DNA of 64,000 bases from Pseudo-nitzschia pungens (Eukaryota > Bacillariophyta > Bacillariophyceae > Bacillariales > Bacillariaceae): contig CM074758.1 of NCBI GenBank assembly GCA_037355855.1, positions 4,313,001-4,377,000 of the forward strand. Direction: 5' to 3'. The notes below the pieces were generated by a model, which saw only the letters and a program-made list of their open reading frames with translations, searched no databases and was not told the origin of the DNA. Below, one piece after another: positions 48,728 through 60,491 of the stretch. The translations under genes were made by a program, and so were the position numbers. Positions within the stretch are counted from its first letter, which is position 1. The number at the start of each line of letters is the position of its first letter.

Positions 48728-49708
48728 ATGAAAGATGACCTCACCAGCCGCACGAGAACCACAGCCATCTCGGGCCGCACACCCGGTGCACTCGTGCCCA
48801 AAAGGATCGGAGCCGCCGAGAACAAGGATGATGATCATCGCGACGATTGTTGTTTGGCTTGCCACTGCCACTGCTACTACTACGGTCCCGCCGCATCCGA
48901 CTCGTCGAGCGACCATGATTTCCTGTGGAAACCGTTTGTTTCAATCCCAACCCACCGTGACAACGAACAACAGCAGCAGAAGCAGCAGCAACAACGACAA
49001 CGACAACGACAACAAAGAGATCCCATCGACAACCAATACATCATGGACGTTGTCGAGAAACACATCGATGGCGTCAACAAACAAAGACCGTGGTACGAAT
49101 TCGGTAGATCCTTCAACGATCTGCGGTTTTCCCGAAGACACGGAGGCAGAGACATGACGATCCGGAAACTCTGCATTTTTGAATATTCTCACTATGGGGG
49201 TCTGTTTGTGCAGGCACACTACGCGATTGAAGGTTCCGATAATGATGATAATAATGATAATGATAACGACAGGTGCTGTGGGGAAGCTCCCCAGGAAGAT
49301 GGTGGATGGGGAAAACGAATCAATCCGCCGTCTTGGTTCGAACCGAGACGAGGAGAGTATATCCGGGGCTTTCGGGTCTTTCACTTCATGGAAGGACGCC
49401 TTCTGGGGATGGTCGTCGTCACCAATCAACGGGAAGAGGCGGGAAGATACGGCAGGTTCGATGCCCATTTGAAGGGATCGTGGTGTGACATGATTGCCCC
49501 ACCCGACACGGAGGTGTTTGCCCTGTGCGGATCCACCGTCTGGCGCGGTGTTGCACTCGTGGGCTTGGGGTTCCTGGCCCGTCCAAGAAGGAGGATCGAA
49601 ACGGAGACGGGGATCGTGAAAACGGAAATGGAGATGGAAATCGAGATCGAGATCGAGCCTCTCATCGCTTCCGATGGTCCGAACGGCAACGAACGAAGGA
49701 AGGAATAA
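48728..49708 (+). CDS. Jacalin-like lectin-fold protein 1, 326 aa
   Basis: Tentative carbohydrate-binding protein. ATG 48728 is the first in frame (an upstream Gln-rich stretch is open without ATG). The N-terminal third is low complexity, including a (CAG/CAA)n Gln run. The conserved domain spans about 135-295: FNDLRFSRRHGGRDMTIRKL, GLFVQAHYAIEG, RRGEYIRGFRVFHFMEGRLL, VVVTNQREEAGRYGRF, CDMIAPPDTEVFALCGSTV, GLGFLARPR. The order G-E-x-I-x-G-F ... V-T-N ... G-x-x-G ... V-x-A-L-C-G ... G-F matches a jacalin beta-prism. An Asn/Asp repeat (DNDDNNDNDND) interrupts one loop. It has a paralogue at 55738-57183 on the same strand. No signal peptide. Confidence 0.6.
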   Translation: MKDDLTSRTRTTAISGRTPGALVPKRIGAAENKDDDHRDDCCLACHCHCYYYGPAASDSSSDHDFLWKPFVSIPTHRDNEQQQQKQQQQRQRQRQQRDPIDNQYIMDVVEKHIDGVNKQRPWYEFGRSFNDLRFSRRHGGRDMTIRKLCIFEYSHYGGLFVQAHYAIEGSDNDDNNDNDNDRCCGEAPQEDGGWGKRINPPSWFEPRRGEYIRGFRVFHFMEGRLLGMVVVTNQREEAGRYGRFDAHLKGSWCDMIAPPDTEVFALCGSTVWRGVALVGLGFLARPRRRIETETGIVKTEMEMEIEIEIEPLIASDGPNGNERRKE

Positions 49709-50944
49709 ATGCACGAACGAATGAACGAACGAACGAACGAACAACAACTTGGTCACTCATCGGGCAGTACAACAGGTGTATCATTATTGTTATTGTCAAT
49801 TTCCAGTATTGCCCAGACAGTGAGAACGATCGATATCCTGTTGGGAGGTAAACCTTCCGGGTACCTACCGTACATCAATGACAGGGAAGGCTTGGGGGTT
49901 GGACCGCACAGCAAAGCAACGCACAGCACAGTGATTGATTGGAAGAAATAATAATACAGAGAATGATATCAATACGATTCGGTACGATATTTTCTTAACA
50001 ACGCCCATGGAGATATTACACGGTAGTACACAAACAAACAAACAAACAAACAAACAAGCGTGGCCGCATACTCGGTGAATAGAATCGTCGACACCTTTTG
50101 AAAGGCGAACGATGGAATCAATCAAAATCTATTATCAATCGATCAAAAACAGTATCAGATTGTTACGGATACGTCCAACTCGAAAGATCAGATTCGACGG
50201 CGCATCTTACAAATCAATAATTATATTAAGATTAAAATATTAGTCATAATATCGCTAATTTTAATCCAATAACATACGAAGTATGAAATAAAAATAATTA
50301 TGAACCGGGAGACAACAAAAAAATCCAGGAACACAATAGAATCTTGCTTTGCAGGAGAATAGTCAAACCTCATTGCATTCGAGGGATACCTCCCCGTTCT
50401 CGCAACGCTACTACTAGTGAAAGCCACTACCACTAGCACTACTACTACTACTACTAGTAGTAGTAAGAGCTTGTAGTAGTACTGGTAGCGTCTGATAACT
50501 GTTTCTCTACCCCCCTACGTGAATTTAAAAGGGGGTTGGAATACCGTTACAGTTCCAACCTCATAGTAACTACTAGTACCCAAGTGAAGTGGCAATGGCA
50601 AGGTTGAGTACAAAAGTTTCAAATGTCCACACAACCTCCAAAGTTATTTATGACTCCTCCATCATCCTTTTTGTTATTCCCAAATCAAGTTGATTGAACA
50701 GCATGATTCAATTTTCCAATACTACATTTTTCTTTGCTCTTTTTAGTCAAATTTGTTTTCAGCCCTCATGTTTCAAAGTTTGCCAACTCAGCAGTATATG
50801 GTACTACTAAACTATCTCATCAACCCATTCGATAAATTTTTGCAATCACGAGGCAAGTCAATTGCCAACAAACTCCCCAAAAACTCAACAATCACTCCAT
50901 GACAGGGAATAAATTCAAAGACAAATTGAACCCTCCTCGTGTCA

Positions 50945-52197
50945 CCCATGCGTCAAAATCAATTCAGACTGCAACACAGCACTTATTTGGAAACCACCAG
51001 TTTCCAAAAGCTCTACCCTGACTCTGTCACATGAAATTAAATTTGGTAATGTAATTGAACCCAATACCAACCTCCCTTGATTTTAACTACTTAAAAAACT
51101 ATACTCTCACTCTTGTTATTGTATTATGCAGTCCACAAACAAATAGTAACACTATTTTTCTCTCCATTTGAGTCAGATTATCATCTTCCTCCAAATTTTC
51201 CAATATTTGACTTAAATCTGGATCAATATAGTACCCCTGAATTCTCACCAGCACAAATCCATTACCTCGATTGAGAGTTCCATCATTGGCCCTGAACTTG
51301 GTTCTTTCCAAAGTGATACTGGTCAAGCAACTTCTTAGCCTTAATTTTTGGGCCCATTTCATCATTGCTTTGCAACTTTTCAATCTCCCTGCACAACTCA
51401 CAAAATGCACTTCTTCCTTCTAGCGCACTTCTTCCTTCTAGCATCTATTCCTCCTTACACCCACTCTTAGCATCACAACCTTGCTTCCTTGCTCTCTTTC
51501 AACTTGCATTCTCCTTTCCAAAGTCTGGACATTGCAGCGCAATGTTGCCAACGGTTGGTTAATTATTTGTTGCTTTTTGTATTCACAGAAAGTCTCCAGT
51601 TCTACACCTGTTGGAACTGTTGCCAAACAGTCACTAATGGCCTTCTTAAAAATTTTGTCAGACCATGTGTCAGAGAATGTAAACTACTACACTCCACACA
51701 AAACCAAATTGTTCTTCATGTACTCTTTTGTCTGTGCCACCAGTATTTCTTTGCAATAGTACATGTTACTCTATCTTGCCATCAGTTTTTCTTTGCAGTA
51801 GTACTACATCTAACTCTATCTGACATGATGTCTCTTTTGAACCTTCTGTGCTCCCTTCTTCCTCCTTCTTTGTTTTCTTCAACTGTTCAATTCCCTTCTC
51901 CTCTTGTTCTGCTAAACATTTCTTTCAGTTAGCAATTACAAAATTGACCCTGTCAGATCCACTTTTATCACAACCATCTTTCTTTCTGAAGCCATTCTTT
52001 GCCACAACACCACTGCTCTTTTTACCTGTTGTGTTTGATACTAGTAGTACCATCTCCTCCTCATTCCCATGTAACCTTCTGCCAGTAATAGTATCATCAC
52101 TCTTATCACCTACCCCGACTGCTGTAGTGAAACAGCGGAGAGCAGCAATAATGAAAGCATGTGAAGTGCTGACAAACAATGAGTCTACAGTACACAC
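50945..52197 (-). pseudogene. Decayed, unrecognised coding region
   Basis: Successive minus-strand segments read as protein although stops and frame changes separate them: KSSGVVAKNGFRKKDGCDKS and VNFVIAN, stop, then KKCLAEQEEKGIEQLKKTKK in the same frame. After a TAA the frame changes to FSDTWSDKIFKKAISDCLAT, VPTGVELETFCEYKKQQII and TLRCNVQTLERRMQVEREQG. Then come CREIEKLQSNDEMGPKIKAK, FRANDGTLNRGNGFVLVRIQ, GYYIDPDLSQILENLEEDD, and last RVRVELLETGGFQISAVLQS. I do not recognise the family; Lys/Glu-rich helices suggest a nuclear or transposon protein. Each break falls between plausible segments, so unseen introns could explain some, but the stops within segments argue for decay. Confidence 0.4.
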
Positions 52198-53245
52198 TGT
52201 TTGCGGTTCTATTACATCCAGTCAGATGCAGTGTGTTTGCTTCCCTCCTAGAGGAGGAGGTACTTAAGATCAATGGTGTTGGAGGGCATTATGGTGTTGT
52301 TATGTTACAAAGAAAGAAAGAGTGAGCTCTGCTTATCTGGACTGTATCAAATAACAAACAAACTCACTGTATCATCTCGTGGCGCTGTAGCATACTAGCG
52401 TAATGCTGTAGCATACTCCTATGCTTTTGGGTATGGGCTGTATTACTATTATTTACTGCTGATGTGTTTGCTTGCGCACTTGCTTGCTAGCTTGCTTGCG
52501 CCCCACCAACCGCAGGGCCTTGTTTACAGTTTCAGTATATTCTATTTGTTGAACGTACCCCACGGTAGTAGCGTATAGGTCACAGCAACCTTAACCCTGT
52601 AGCTAGCACCATGCTACCAGATGCTGAGTTTGTTGCTACAACTAGGTTTCTGTAACTGGTACAAATCCTACACAAGGACCCAGCACAACCAGTTGTTAGC
52701 ACCCCATAGCATCCTGCTGTTGAGTGTCTTGCTAAGTCTGTTGCTAAGCCTGCTGCTTAGCACACAGCCTAGTAGTAGTATCCTGGATACTGTTACTGGC
52801 AGAAACTGTAGTAGGGTATGTAGACTCACTACTAGTAGTAATCCTAGTAGTTATACCGGGGAACCCAGCATCCTCCATAGCATCATCCATAGCATGATAC
52901 TGGAAGAGAAGGTGGATTTTAACATAGATATGATTCCCCTGTGGAGGTTCAGGGTTCAATACTGCTGAAAGAAATGCTTTTGGGCTGGCACAGGACAGAC
53001 TCTCTCTTTGCTACAAAATCTGTGTCGCTAAATTGACTAATCAGTTTCAACATTCAAACTATCATAGATTTTGTCATTCTACTTTGTTTATAGTCTTGCC
53101 CATGCATGTGTTGACAAATACTATTCACACTGGAATCCTACAAATATTTGGTCAGAATTACTTGGGTATAAGACCAGGGAGCATTATTTGCTAAGCAATG
53201 ATGTCACCATCTAGTACAAACCAATAGTAACATGCTGTTGCACTT

Positions 53246-53406
53246 ATGGCTCTGTCTGTTGGGAGGAGGAGATAGCCAACTCGAGAATTGAATAAGAATC
53301 TGTTGAGGAGGGAGTAAAAGATTTGGCTTTGTCTGTTGGGAGGAGGAGGAGGAGGAGGAGGAGGAGGCCAACTACAGAATTGAATATGAATCCGGTGAGG
53401 TGGGAC
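53246..53406. repeat. Tandem duplication of about 80 bp with (GGA)n expansion
   Basis: TGGCT[CT]TGTCTGTTGGGAGG starts both copies (near 53246 and 53325), followed by GCCAACT...GAGAATTGAATA or CAGAATTGAATA. In the second copy GGA is expanded to about nine units. Confidence 0.75.
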
Positions 53407-54283
53407 TAAATTTTGTTGAGTTTATCCATTCGGTCTGTCCCAACACAAGGTACCCTTGTTGCTGTTCCTCCTGCATCATACAACATTCACCCAATCAACA
53501 GCTCACCATTAGAATTCAACCATTCACTTATTTGTGACCTGTTCCAGCTCTCAAAGCTCCAATTTTAATGAATACTCCTACTATTTCTTGCAAAGGAATG
53601 ACCACAACGGCGAAAATGGCGCAAAATGACGACAGCGGAAGAACAAAAACTGTCATACTTGGCATATCAGCACGTCTATCCCCAGTATGCGCAGTATACC
53701 CCTCTACTACTGTCCTACTTCTTAGATTGCCGCCACTTGAAGAACACCTTCTTTCTGCCGGTGTCGCATACACCATATCAAACACGACATAGCGATTCTA
53801 TCCGCGTCGAATCAAACTCAATACCAAACATTGCAATCCATCGAAACTGCCACTTATTCACCATTGGACACTTTGACATTCAAACGGCTGTTATGACGAT
53901 GTCCAGTTTCCATTTTTAGCCCAGGCATCAACGAATACTAGTATGATAGATCAACAAATATGCGACCAGGAAATGAATATACGACCGATGACAGAGTATG
54001 ACTGATCAACGCATATGATGGAGCAACAACGGATCGACAACGGATCGACAACGGATCAACGGATACGACAGATCAAGAACAAATACAAACCAACCTGCAA
54101 ATCACCACACCAACAGAGTCAACAGCGTCAACAACAGTACCATTTTTAAGTTATATTATTTGTAATGTGTAGTTTACGATAAGGTAGGAAACAAACATAC
54201 GAGAAGCCAAAGGCCGTGACTCTTTCGCAATCCTTACATAACCCCTTTGATTGTTGTACTGGTACCGTATCAGCCGGTCATTC

Positions 54284-54820
54284 TTACCAGATGCAAGACG
54301 TGATCACCCACGCCGCCGCCGCTTCGGCGCACCCACAAGTCGGAGTAGTAATATACCAACACTCCAAGTTTGTTTTGTTCACTGATCTGTAATGTACGTC
54401 GTTCGCACTTTCAGTGGGAACCTTCTTATAATACCATTCAGGGTTCTTAGAAGATTCAGCATTTACGTCCCAGAAATACTCGAACCCAACACAGTTGCCA
54501 CGTCCCACAGCTTTGTGCACGCGAAAGCAGACCTCGTCTCTGGGATCTTTCTCATTGTAGTAGACTAATGCGGCTCCAAAATTATTCTTCTGGAACGCAG
54601 TCACGTCCATTGTGGCTGTGTCTTTGGAAAGGATTACTGATTGGACGGAACCGAAAGTCCCTCTGTTACAGCCACCGCTCTTGTATATCAAGTTGGTATT
54701 GGTTTTGTTCTCAATTTTCAGTATGATCTTCCCCGAACGAGCAGCTTCGCTCCGTGCGGCAGTTTCAGCTGTAGTTTGAGCAAGGACTGTCATCTTCGCG
54801 CGTACTCCCATGTCAGACAT
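54284..54820 (-). CDS. Small protein of unknown function, 178 aa
   Basis: ATG 54820 gives MSDMGVRAKMTVLAQ. No signal peptide or membrane segment. After an Ala-rich helix (TTAETAARSEAARSG) the body looks beta-rich: KIILKIENKTNTNLIYKSGG, VILSKDTATMDVTAFQKNNF, GAALVYYNEKD, VCFRVHKAVGRGNCVGFEYF, NPEWYYKKVP, DVHYRSVNKTNLECWYITT. Cys residues are scattered and the end (TPTCGCAEAAAAWVITSCIW) is hydrophobic. The alternation suggests a single compact beta-sandwich, but I cannot name a family. It lies alone between the two jacalin-like genes, on the opposite strand. Confidence 0.6.
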   Translation of the reverse strand: MSDMGVRAKMTVLAQTTAETAARSEAARSGKIILKIENKTNTNLIYKSGGCNRGTFGSVQSVILSKDTATMDVTAFQKNNFGAALVYYNEKDPRDEVCFRVHKAVGRGNCVGFEYFWDVNAESSKNPEWYYKKVPTESANDVHYRSVNKTNLECWYITTPTCGCAEAAAAWVITSCIW

Positions 54821-55737
54821 CTCGTAGTCGTCGGTTTTGTAATTGCGTAGTTGTGAAAAAATTATTATTGTTGTTGTTATTATTATGAAGCATTTCCTAT
54901 CCTGGTGATGTCATGATTATTGATTACAGTATTAATTTGGACAAGAACAATCTACAATCTACGCACATGCGGTATGTACGTAATTACTCGTGGGTGTTCG
55001 TAGGCGTCACAAAACCAAGACTAATGTACGGGTACTCGTACCGTACGTGTTCGTACGAGTAAGAGGACCAAGATTAAAACTATTATTACAAGACTAACGT
55101 ACTGGTACTGGTAACTTTACGTGTTCGTACGAGTAAAAAGACCAAGATTGTTCGTGCCTACTTTGATTGAAGCTGTAGGTAATTACGGTGGTAATATCTG
55201 ACGAGGGCTGTACCAGTACCGGTAAGGTTACGGGTAGGGTTACCGTAAGACCTAAACTCGTCCTAAGCGGTTCAATCGTGCCGCCACGTGACCCGCGAGC
55301 AACATGCACACCACGGTGACGTAGTACGAAGTAAGATCAAAAGGTTACTTCGTAATACAAGTAAACCTTTTAAAAAATACTTAGATCTTCGTACAAAATC
55401 AGATTTGTTGATTTTACCCTTTCAGAGAGTGCATAATAACAACCAAGTACTTCTTTGAAGAATCAACATCTACAACGATTGACATATCCATCACCAAGTG
55501 CAGTAATAGTAGTTTGTTACTAATTTCTTGGTTTCATCAAGCACTACGATCACAAGTCCTCGTAAAAGTACCAAGAGCGAACAGCAACAACAACACCTCC
55601 CCCACTGGTCAGCATAATAGTGGAAACTATCGATACGCCATCGGTCCGAAACCTCAACTTGCTTACAGAAGCTCCCGTTGTTGTCTTCTTGAACTATCAG
55701 TCTACAACCATCTCTCGCTAGTACATTTTGAAACAAC
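54821..55737. other. Intergenic, likely promoter space of the two flanking genes
   Basis: The 178-aa gene and jacalin-like gene 2 diverge from here. Short words TACGGTACTGG, CGTGTTCGTACGAGTAA occur twice (near 55045 and 55117). No further feature is supported. Confidence 0.5.
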
Positions 55738-57183
55738 ATGTCCGACGCTTTTTCGAATTCTTCGAACGAACCATCTCGTCAAAGAGACCCTCAACAAGAC
55801 AATCCAAGGGGCGCCGATGGTTCTACCCTTGACGCAGTGGCAGCTTCCTTAGCTACAGCAACCATCGGCACAAATTCCTTTTCAATGAGACGTCGAGATA
55901 ATGGAACGAACATTTCATCGAGACGTCGAGTCAATCCGGTCACCGGCGCCAGCACCGGCGAGAACAATGCGATTCACTTGCACTACGGTCCTGGCGGAAA
56001 CAGACCACTTCGTATCCCAATCGCCAATAATGACAACCCATACATCACGACTATAGGCAACCGTCACATGAGTTCCGTCCACAAGAAGAGAGGTAATGAA
56101 CAGAATTATGAATCGTTTCACGATCTGCGGTTTTCCGATGTAAATGGAGGCAGAGACATGAGGATCCAAAAACTGCATATTTTTGAACATTCTCGCGGTG
56201 GTGGTCTTTTCGTACAGGGACATTACGCCATTGACGGGTCTGAAGACCAGCGCGGTGATCCTGGTCGGGAGATAATCGGAGAATTTATGCGTCTATTTTT
56301 GTTTCAACCGCGGGAAGGAGAATACATCCGAGGCTTCACGATCTATCAAGACGGGAAAGGACAGCTCCGGGGGTTGATCGTTCAAACCGATCAACGACCA
56401 GAGGCGGGAATGTTCGGCAGGATTGGTACCGATTCGAACGCATCTCGGTGTGAAATGATTGCCCCAGAAAATGGGGAGGTGTTTGCCTTGTGCGGAGCAC
56501 GTGATGAATTGTCAACGGTAATGAGATTCGGGTTCCTTTCCCGTCCAAGGATCGAGCCACCCCGCCCTCCGAATGGTCCGAAAGTCGTTGAACCCGACAA
56601 CGATTCGACCGATGCCGTTCCAAATGACCAGAACGCCATGGAAGTTGACGAGGCGCCCAATAATCAGAGTGGCGGCAGTGGAAATCAGGCTCGTGACAGA
56701 ACTAGAGCGGAACCAAAACCAAAACCAAACAACGAGACCGATATCTTGGTGGGACTCGGTGCGGATTCTTATAGAAGCGACTCGAGGAAGGAATGGAAAA
56801 AGGAAAAAGAGGTCGACGATTGGATTGAGGAAGAGAGGTTGTACTACAAAAAGGCCCAGCAAGTGGAACCTTTTTCAAGAAGTAGAATTGAAACTGGTAA
56901 AATCCTCAACAAGATAATGAAGAAAGTGAAGGAATCAAAAGGAACGCGCGTCTATTGGGTTGAGAAAAACGGTTCTGAGCCTCAAGGAAACGCCATCGCT
57001 GTATCGAAATTAAGAAGCAGTATTCGCCTGAAATTTGGTCCCAGAGAAAAGAAAAATGGCACCAACGCCAGTAATACCAATGATACAAACAACAGTGAGG
57101 ACGAAACCGAAACCGAAACCGAAGACGACGGCGACAAGAAGCTTCCTGCCGAAGAATCGAAGAAACGAAGACGCAAGTCGTAA
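55738..57183 (+). CDS. Jacalin-like lectin-fold protein 2, 481 aa
   Basis: ATG 55738 gives MSDAFSNSSNEPSRQRD. A disordered N-terminus of about 115 residues precedes the same domain as in 48728-49708 (about 122-280): FHDLRFSDVNGGRDMRIQKL, GLFVQGHYAIDGS, REGEYIRGFTIYQDGKGQLR, VQTDQRPEAGMFGRIG, CEMIAPENGEVFALCGARD, RFGFLSRPR. Here the interior loop lacks the Asn/Asp repeat. An acidic linker follows, then a Lys-rich region (KEWKKEKEVDDWIEEERLYY, KILNKIMKKVKESKG) and a basic end KKRRRKS that could be a nuclear localisation signal, so the protein may be nuclear rather than secreted. The shared domain and the same strand argue for an old local duplication with diverged tails. Confidence 0.65.
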   Translation: MSDAFSNSSNEPSRQRDPQQDNPRGADGSTLDAVAASLATATIGTNSFSMRRRDNGTNISSRRRVNPVTGASTGENNAIHLHYGPGGNRPLRIPIANNDNPYITTIGNRHMSSVHKKRGNEQNYESFHDLRFSDVNGGRDMRIQKLHIFEHSRGGGLFVQGHYAIDGSEDQRGDPGREIIGEFMRLFLFQPREGEYIRGFTIYQDGKGQLRGLIVQTDQRPEAGMFGRIGTDSNASRCEMIAPENGEVFALCGARDELSTVMRFGFLSRPRIEPPRPPNGPKVVEPDNDSTDAVPNDQNAMEVDEAPNNQSGGSGNQARDRTRAEPKPKPNNETDILVGLGADSYRSDSRKEWKKEKEVDDWIEEERLYYKKAQQVEPFSRSRIETGKILNKIMKKVKESKGTRVYWVEKNGSEPQGNAIAVSKLRSSIRLKFGPREKKNGTNASNTNDTNNSEDETETETEDDGDKKLPAEESKKRRRKS

Positions 57184-60100
57184 TCTTTGCTGGATCAGAA
57201 ATACCAATGTTCTGTCTTGGATTCTCCGGGTAAAAAAAAAACAACAGACGTGAAAATTTGTGGATGGAAAAGGCTGCAAAAAACAACTCGGTACAACACT
57301 ATTGTTATATTGGGTCAAGGAGTCTTTTGCTGGACTTCCCGAAAGGAAAAGTACCATTTTTTCTATGTTAGCAGTATATACATTTTTCACAAATGATATG
57401 ATCATGTAATACACATTTATCGTTATCTCGAATACATGCTCTTCCTGCTTCTTCCTTGCTTCGTCACGAACTTCGATCTTCTGCCGAAGAGACACACCAA
57501 GATTGCCATCGCAAACTAATCATGCACAATAACTTGTCTTGTTTTCCGCATCCTATTCCCATGGTACAAGAATGGGAACAATATACTCGTCTCTCAATTT
57601 ACTACTACAAGAAGGAATAGTACTAGTAGATACTACTGGTACTAGTAGTAGTATGAGCAAGACGTTGAAAAACGATTGAATCCGCTAGTAGGAGTCATCA
57701 TTCATGGCCGAGGCATGACATATTGAGGAGAAAGGTGGTCTCTCCTGGATTTCTCTCAGGAATCACCCTCCAAAACGACTACAACTAGTAGTACTAGTAG
57801 TATTGAACTCTATGATGGGATTAATCCCCATTACTACTAGCATGATAATGCTGTATTTAATGTCACTGTCAATCTTCTTCCCGCAATCATGCGGTGCTGT
57901 GGTGATGAAGACTGTGAATACTAGTACTACTACTACTATGGAGTCAACCATCCTCGCTCATTATGAGGTAGTTTGAGTTTCATCACCAGCATCCATCAAA
58001 CATGCTTGGAACACGGATTGAAGGTTTCCTCAAGTACTAATTTCTGAAATAGCTGTGTTGTTTTTTCACCACATTCTAGCTACGTAGTAGACTACTAGTA
58101 CTACTACTACTACTAGAAAGCAGTCTGACAGCAATAGTCTGACAGCAATATGTGTTGTTTTCCATCATGACTTTTGGTGATAGAGCACGACAAATACTTT
58201 GTGCTCATCAAACGCTTTGAGCTCATGTAGTATCATACTACTAATTCATTGTATTGGTAATCTGGGTAGAAGATACTAGACAGCAGAAAATAGCCAGTCA
58301 CCATTAGAAATACCTGTAGTAGCCAGTAGGATCCAAGAGTAAATTAGTTTTTTGTTCCTAAAAAGGCTGCTGGTTGTAAATGAGGTGTGAAGAGCAATTT
58401 CATGAGCAAGAATGCTAGAAGGGAAGCTGCAAGAAACTCTAAAGGGGATGCTACAATTAATCCCCCAGCAAATTATTGGAAAATGCTATAGTAATAGGTT
58501 CTGGACTTTTTTGCCTTTGCATGTCCCTAGCAAGAAAATTCACCAGCACCTGAATAATATTCAGTAAAGTGCTTTTCTATAAATCAATGCTGCATGGAAG
58601 GTTCATTTGAATCATTTTTGAGAGGTTGTGCTTTTGGAAGAATCCGATATTGCCTTCTCCTCTCAAACGCAGTAGTATGCCACAAAGAACTTCGTATTTT
58701 TCTTCATTTTGTGTGAGACCAACTCGACTACTAGCGGCACTACTACTAGTACTAGTGATTCAGTTTCAAAAGTGCTTTCTTGTACTGCCATCATCATGCA
58801 TGATCATATTAGTGCACCCACTCTCCAATTTGATTTCCATCCATCTCTCTTGCTCTTTCAAACACCCTCCTCTTAGTATCTCCCCATTCTTTCATTGCTG
58901 GTGCTTTCCCAGGTATGAGGAGAAATATCAGCAGACTTCTTCTTTCACATTCTATGAAGCATACTGGGAAGTGAATCATAGAGAATTGGGATAGTACCAG
59001 TTTTTTTTGTTTGCAGATGTAGAGGGGAGGAAGACTTTCCAATCATCCTGGATGAAAACATTAGCAGTAGTAACCTGGCCATCATAACCTAAGACTTGGA
59101 CCTCTTGCACCATAGAAACAAAATTTGGCGTTGGAATTTACGCACCACTCCTACTATTTGCTAACTTGAGAAACATGATGTAGCCCTGTTGTCTATGCTA
59201 GTTGCTAGGACAATGGTGGTCCTATTGCTGGAAATTTGGATGGATAGTAGTACTAGTAGTACTAGTTAGAAGGTATAGTACTACCATGCAAGAAGTATGC
59301 ATTGCAAGAAGTATGCAGTACTAGCACCAGCAGTGACATTTGTACTAGTAGAAGTGCTGGGCTTCAGCGTGTATCTTCCGTACAAAATTGAACTGTACAA
59401 CTTAGCACTAACCTCACTGCCACTAGCCACTAGCCACTATTTCAATCCTGGATACTTGATTTAGCTACTAGAAAGAGCACTACTACTACTATACTACAAC
59501 TTCATACTGTTGATGAAAAGAAACCCAAAAGATTATGTAGTAGTAGGCACTGCTAAAAAATACATATTTTTTTCATTTCATGAATGCTTCTTGCATACAT
59601 TCTTCTTTTAGGTAGCTAGCTAGCTATGAATACACCAGTAGCATGAGGAGTGTACAATCCATCATCATTGTTTGGTTGCTTCTTTCGTGTTCTTGCTCCC
59701 ATAGCACACCACAAGAAGCGGCAGCTTGAGGAGCTCTGTCCAAATTGACTCCTACGACTACGAGTAGTACTACAATGGTTGATAAGTATTGACACTCTCT
59801 CCTTCTTATTTCTTACCTCGGTATACATTATTATTATTGTTCTTCTTTTTTTCTTCAACAGATGACTGTCATACTTGTTATTTACTAGATACAGTACACA
59901 GCGTGCATGGGTGCTTCTATTACTACTAGTACGGTACCGGAATCCATCACGATTGGTGGCAGCAGCACTGCCGCTTTCTTTCTTTGGCTTTTCCATTGCA
60001 GGATGGCAGGGTTGTGGTTTTGAACCTGGTACTAGAAGTACTAGTACTTCTAGTACTACTAGTAGTATATTATTAGTAGTACTTCGGTAGTACCACCAAC

Positions 60101-60491
60101 CACTACTATCTGATCCGCAAAGAGTTGATTGGTCTGCTGTTTGATACTACTACTACTACTAGTAGTAGTAGTACCAGTAGTAATTTTTTGATTGGACTTG
60201 ATTTGGTTTGCTTTGATTCTTGTAACGTTTCTCGTTTGTTGGACACCAAACCCATCTATCCATCCATCCATCCATCCATCCGGTATCCATCCATCCAGTC
60301 ATCGATCGATCACGGACCGTTGCTTGTCCCTGGATTCGATGGACAGCAAATAAAAAATTATTGTGTTATACTATGGTTTTGGTTTGAAGTGATTCGGTTC
60401 GTGTGTCACGGATTGTTGCTTGTTGCTTGTTGCTTGTTGCTTGTTGTTAGTGCTCTTGCTGTTATTGTTATTTTTATTTTTATTGTTATTT
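57184..60491. other. Gene-free region rich in CTA/TAG triplet clusters
   Basis: Clusters of ACTACTACTAGTAGTAGT type occur near 57605, 57785, 57910, 58095, 58740, 59250, 59480, 60030 and 60145. A (CATC)n run is at about 60257-60296. A minus-strand piece at 58809-58950 (GKAPAMKEWGDTKRRVFERA) reads like protein but is too short to call. Confidence 0.5.

Larger units (their letters stand above)
49709..54283. other. Long region without an intact gene
   Basis: Contains the decayed minus-strand frame at 50945-52197, clusters of CTA/TAG triplets (50400-50480), and a duplicated (GGA)n block (53246-53406). The rest is AT-rich and unassigned. Other open frames of 60-150 codons show no conserved-looking motif. 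Confidence 0.45.

Noticed and set aside
58626..58994. 122-codon frame with a hydrophobic segment
   Set aside because: Composition follows the T-rich DNA; no signal for a real gene.
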